This document shows, piece by piece, positions 13,594 through 15,925 of a DNA stretch of 15,925 nt; position 1 is the first letter of the stretch; each line of letters begins with the position of its first letter. The notes below the pieces were generated by a model. The model was not told where the DNA came from. It searched no databases and saw nothing but the letters and a program-made list of their open reading frames with translations. Both the position numbers and the translations under genes were made by a program. The stretch is from JAVKLU01 sp031538895 (GTDB lineage: Bacteria > Pseudomonadota > Gammaproteobacteria > Burkholderiales > Burkholderiaceae), in assembly GCA_031538895.1 (NCBI GenBank), contig JAVKLU010000060.1, forward strand, positions 1 through 15,925, read 5' to 3'.

Positions 13594-14862
13594 TTACTTT
13601 TTGAGTGCCACATCCAAAGGCACCGGGGTCGATATGGTCCATTTATCCACGATGCCGGGTTTGCCATTGCGAACTTCTGAAATTAGCAACTGAACGCGGT
13701 CTTGGATGTGCAATTTGTCACTGAAAGTCCGTGGGCCAAACAGCGTAGGCTCGTCTTTCATGCGATTGAGTTGCGCCACCACGGCCTGGCCGTCGGTGCT
13801 TTTGGCGCGCACGACAGCTTTAGCCCACAGATCCATCAAGATGTAGCCTGGATAAGCGTACATGCTGGATGGACGGGCACCGAACTTGCGCTCAAAGGTT
13901 TTATTAAATTCCTCCACTTTGGGGTTAGGGTCGTCACCGTAGATGGAGCCTTGAACAGGAACCACAAAGTTCGACAAATTAGGCACTGCATTGAGCCAAT
14001 AGGTGCCGTCCATCGCGCTGCCGTTGAGGATGGTCGCGTTGATGCCTGCGGCGCGAATTTGACGCGCTGCACTTGCACCGCCAGGAGCGTAAGAGCACAG
14101 CATGATGACATCAGGCTCCTTGTCCAGGGCCTTGATGCGGGTGATCTGTGCGGCGATGGAGGCGTCATCGTTTTTGAAGGTGTCGCGTCCGACGACTTTG
14201 AGGTCCTTGAGGGATTCGCTCATCCAATCGAAGCCCTTGCAGATGGATTTGTTGTATTCGATCATGGTGTCGAGCAATACATAGGCGCTGCGTGCATTGC
14301 GCTTTTTGTAAGACCATTCGGCCATGGTGGCGCCCTGCACGGCAGCGATGATGGAGCCACTGAACGAATGCTTGCCCACGCCTTGAATGCCCGCCTTGGC
14401 ATCTTCGGCACACAGGAACATGGACACCTTGCCGACTTTTTCAGCCGCCATGGCAGCCGGTGAGCCAAAGTCGTAGTCACAGCTGACCATCAGCATCTCG
14501 GCACCTTGATCCAGCAGTTGCAAACCGGCCTTGGCGGCCTGCGCTCGGTCGGTCTTGGTGTCGACAAAAATCGTTTTAATCTTGCGCCCGTTGAGCCCGC
14601 CCGCGGCATTGATTTCATCGATACGGATCAAGGCGGCATTGGTGGCGGGTGTGTCGTAGGCTTCCATCCAGCCGGTCTTGGCGGTGGCAAATCCCACCAC
14701 GATGTCCTTGTTCTGGGCCTGAGTCGTCAAGCTGAGTGTACTGAGCGCACCGACGGCCAGCGTGCCGATGGCCAGCGTACTGATGCTCAGTGCACTGAGC
14801 CAGCTTAAACTGCGGTGCAGCCAAAATGGCCGCGTTGTTGTGGATTGATTGAAGTCGTTCAT
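13594..14862 (-). CDS. Periplasmic substrate-binding protein of a Leu/Ile/Val-type ABC transporter
   Basis: The 422-aa product starts with a long signal peptide: basic N-region up to His16-Arg17, hydrophobic core about 21-46, likely cleavage after TQA49. A type I periplasmic binding protein (Peripla_BP_6, LivJ/LivK-like) follows. Family features include VVGFATAKTGWMEAYDTPA at the start of the mature domain, IDEINAAGGLNGRKIKTIFVD, GPRTFSD near the C-terminus and SEVRNGKPGIVDKW at the end. Such proteins bind amino acids, amides or aromatic and short-chain acids; the ligand here is not identifiable. ATG 14862 is chosen because AAGGAG lies 7 nt upstream; the longer frame from 14931 overlaps this site and lacks homology. 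It is 34 bp behind the LivM-type permease gene, clearly the same operon. The signal-peptide core is encoded by a short tandem repeat. Confidence 0.9.
   Translation of the reverse strand: MNDFNQSTTTRPFWLHRSLSWLSALSISTLAIGTLAVGALSTLSLTTQAQNKDIVVGFATAKTGWMEAYDTPATNAALIRIDEINAAGGLNGRKIKTIFVDTKTDRAQAAKAGLQLLDQGAEMLMVSCDYDFGSPAAMAAEKVGKVSMFLCAEDAKAGIQGVGKHSFSGSIIAAVQGATMAEWSYKKRNARSAYVLLDTMIEYNKSICKGFDWMSESLKDLKVVGRDTFKNDDASIAAQITRIKALDKEPDVIMLCSYAPGGASAARQIRAAGINATILNGSAMDGTYWLNAVPNLSNFVVPVQGSIYGDDPNPKVEEFNKTFERKFGARPSSMYAYPGYILMDLWAKAVVRAKSTDGQAVVAQLNRMKDEPTLFGPRTFSDKLHIQDRVQLLISEVRNGKPGIVDKWTISTPVPLDVALKK
14755..14784. repeat. 15-bp tandem repeat x2 in the signal-peptide coding region
   Basis: ggccagcgtgccgat (14755-14769) is followed directly by ggccagcgtactgat (14770-14784), 13 of 15 identical. 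On the coding strand it adds five small hydrophobic residues per unit (LAIGT/LAVGA-like) to the core of the binding protein's signal peptide, so the core length may vary without breaking the frame. Confidence 0.7.
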
Positions 14863-14896
14863 CGAAAAGCTCCTTTTAATGTGGCCTATTGGCCGT

Positions 14897-15925
14897 TTAA
14901 GAAAAGTGCCGAGAGAGTTTCCACTCGGCACGACCCAGCAAACCTTCTGGTCGAAATACCAGCATCACGACCATGATCAAACCCAATCCAATCTCTTGTG
15001 TGCCCCCAGGTGCGCTCAACACCCAAGAGTGCGCACCCAAGGACAAGGTGACGCCCTGCTCCAAAGTGATGAGAAGTTCAACCAAAATCGACAGCGTCAG
15101 CACGCCCAGCACTGCACCGCTCAGCGAAGCACTGCCCCCCAGCACCAACATGGCGATGAACAAAATGGTCTGATCCAGATAAAAAGCATCGGGGTTGATG
15201 ACCCCCAGAAACTGTGCCTCCAGCGCGCCCCCCAACCCCACCAGAGCGCCACTGAGAACAAACGCGAGCAGCGCCGTGACGTACAAATTCACACCACTGG
15301 CCCGCGCCGCCACACTGTCTTCGCGCAGAGCGCGCAGTTGTAGACCCCAGCGCGATGTGCTGTGTGCCTGTGCCAAAACTAGGGTCAGCACAGTCCACGC
15401 CAGTGCCTCCCAGATGCCGACGGTGGTGGGAATCCCCACCACCGAACTGGTGCCGCCGGTCACGTTGTCCCAGTTGGAATACACCACGTTGACGATGGCC
15501 AACAAGGCCAAGCTGGCAATCGATATGGCAATGCCCGACAGACGCATCAGCACCAGCCCGCTGAGCAGGGCCAGTGCGGCAGCCAATAAAACACCCGCCA
15601 GTGTGGCGCTCATGTGTCCATAAGCTACTTGTGCTACCCATTCCGGTAGGCCAGTGAGGTTGTACGCCTTCATCTCCGGCGGCACCGCCAGCCAGGCGGC
15701 GCCATACGCACCCACGCACATCAGGGCGACGTGCCCAAAGCTCATCAAACCAGAGTTGCCAATAAACACATAAAGCCCTACCACCACGACAACGCGAATC
15801 AGAATTTCCGTGGCGGTGCGCTGCAGGCCTGGCCCGCCAAACGCGGTGATCAAAATACACAGCAGCAAGAGTGCAAGACTGAGCAGTGCAGGCGTATCCC
15901 AATCGCGTACCCAAGTGCGTACCCA
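14897..15925 (-). CDS. LivM-type branched-chain ABC transporter permease (5' end outside window)
   Basis: The frame is open from the right window edge to the stop at 14897, giving at least 342 residues of a membrane permease. Translation of the edge reads WVRTWVRDWDTPALLSLALL and continues with no ATG. The TTG at 15868 is therefore not the true start and the gene runs past the window. About eight to ten hydrophobic helices are visible. The LivM signature GNSGLMSFGHVALMCVGAYGAAWL is present near the N-terminus. The cytoplasmic EAA-type loop for the ATPase is ALREDSVAARASGVN (about 199-213 counted from the edge), and the end is FRPEGLLGR, typical of LivM. It should pair with a LivH-type permease and two ATPases encoded to the right. 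Substrate is set mainly by the downstream binding protein. Confidence 0.9.
   Translation of the reverse strand, partial: WVRTWVRDWDTPALLSLALLLLCILITAFGGPGLQRTATEILIRVVVVVGLYVFIGNSGLMSFGHVALMCVGAYGAAWLAVPPEMKAYNLTGLPEWVAQVAYGHMSATLAGVLLAAALALLSGLVLMRLSGIAISIASLALLAIVNVVYSNWDNVTGGTSSVVGIPTTVGIWEALAWTVLTLVLAQAHSTSRWGLQLRALREDSVAARASGVNLYVTALLAFVLSGALVGLGGALEAQFLGVINPDAFYLDQTILFIAMLVLGGSASLSGAVLGVLTLSILVELLITLEQGVTLSLGAHSWVLSAPGGTQEIGLGLIMVVMLVFRPEGLLGRAEWKLSRHFS

Noticed and set aside
13702..14463. Long plus-strand frame (253 aa)
   Set aside because: It is antisense to the binding-protein gene. Long antisense frames are expected in GC-rich DNA, and the product has no recognisable domain.

Overview
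The window reads as chromosomal DNA of a betaproteobacterium, most likely order Burkholderiales. The reasons are the ubiE / Tim44-domain gene / ubiJ / ubiB order, the large NrdA (about 1000 aa) paired with a 378-aa NrdB of the HWMPQE/PFPWMSEM type, and the family resemblance of Can, MurJ and UbiE. These assignments come from reading the translations; no database search was run. After the 3' end of murJ, every confident gene lies on the minus strand.

Left half (1-10140), core metabolism, AT-richer (one sampled 60-base line is 25/60 G+C). The 3' end of murJ (lipid II flippase) converges on can (beta carbonic anhydrase). The gap between them holds a MITE-like element with perfect 16-bp terminal inverted repeats. 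On the minus strand, ubiE, a Tim44-like membrane protein gene, ubiJ, ubiB and can follow one another: C-methylation of the quinone ring, then the accessory lipid-binding protein and atypical kinase needed for ubiquinone synthesis, then carbonic anhydrase 7 bp behind ubiB. The Tim44-like gene has its own good promoter and a strong terminator, and that terminator ends about 10 nt before the ubiJ start codon. Upstream lie nrdA and nrdB, the class I aerobic ribonucleotide reductase, with an intercistronic hairpin.

Junction (about 10140-10918), no intact gene: a decayed IS5-type transposase with an in-frame stop, a terminal-repeat-like sequence resembling the end of the MITE near murJ, a three-unit 38-bp repeat array with an inverted copy, and a 29-bp direct repeat on either side of the relic.

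Right part (10919-15925), GC-richer (two sampled lines 35/60 and 36/60), looks like an accessory catabolic cassette on the minus strand. Its order of transcription is a LivM-type ABC permease (cut by the window edge), a periplasmic Leu/Ile/Val-type binding protein, an NAD-type aldehyde dehydrogenase and an AraC-family regulator. The likely role is uptake of a small acid, amino acid or aromatic compound and oxidation of an aldehyde derived from it, under AraC-type control. The substrate cannot be read from the sequence. I found no CRISPR array, no tRNA or rRNA, and no convincing novel defence or RNA system. The most unusual items are the MITE and IS relic pair, the terminator abutting ubiJ, and the repeat-rich junction at the composition change.
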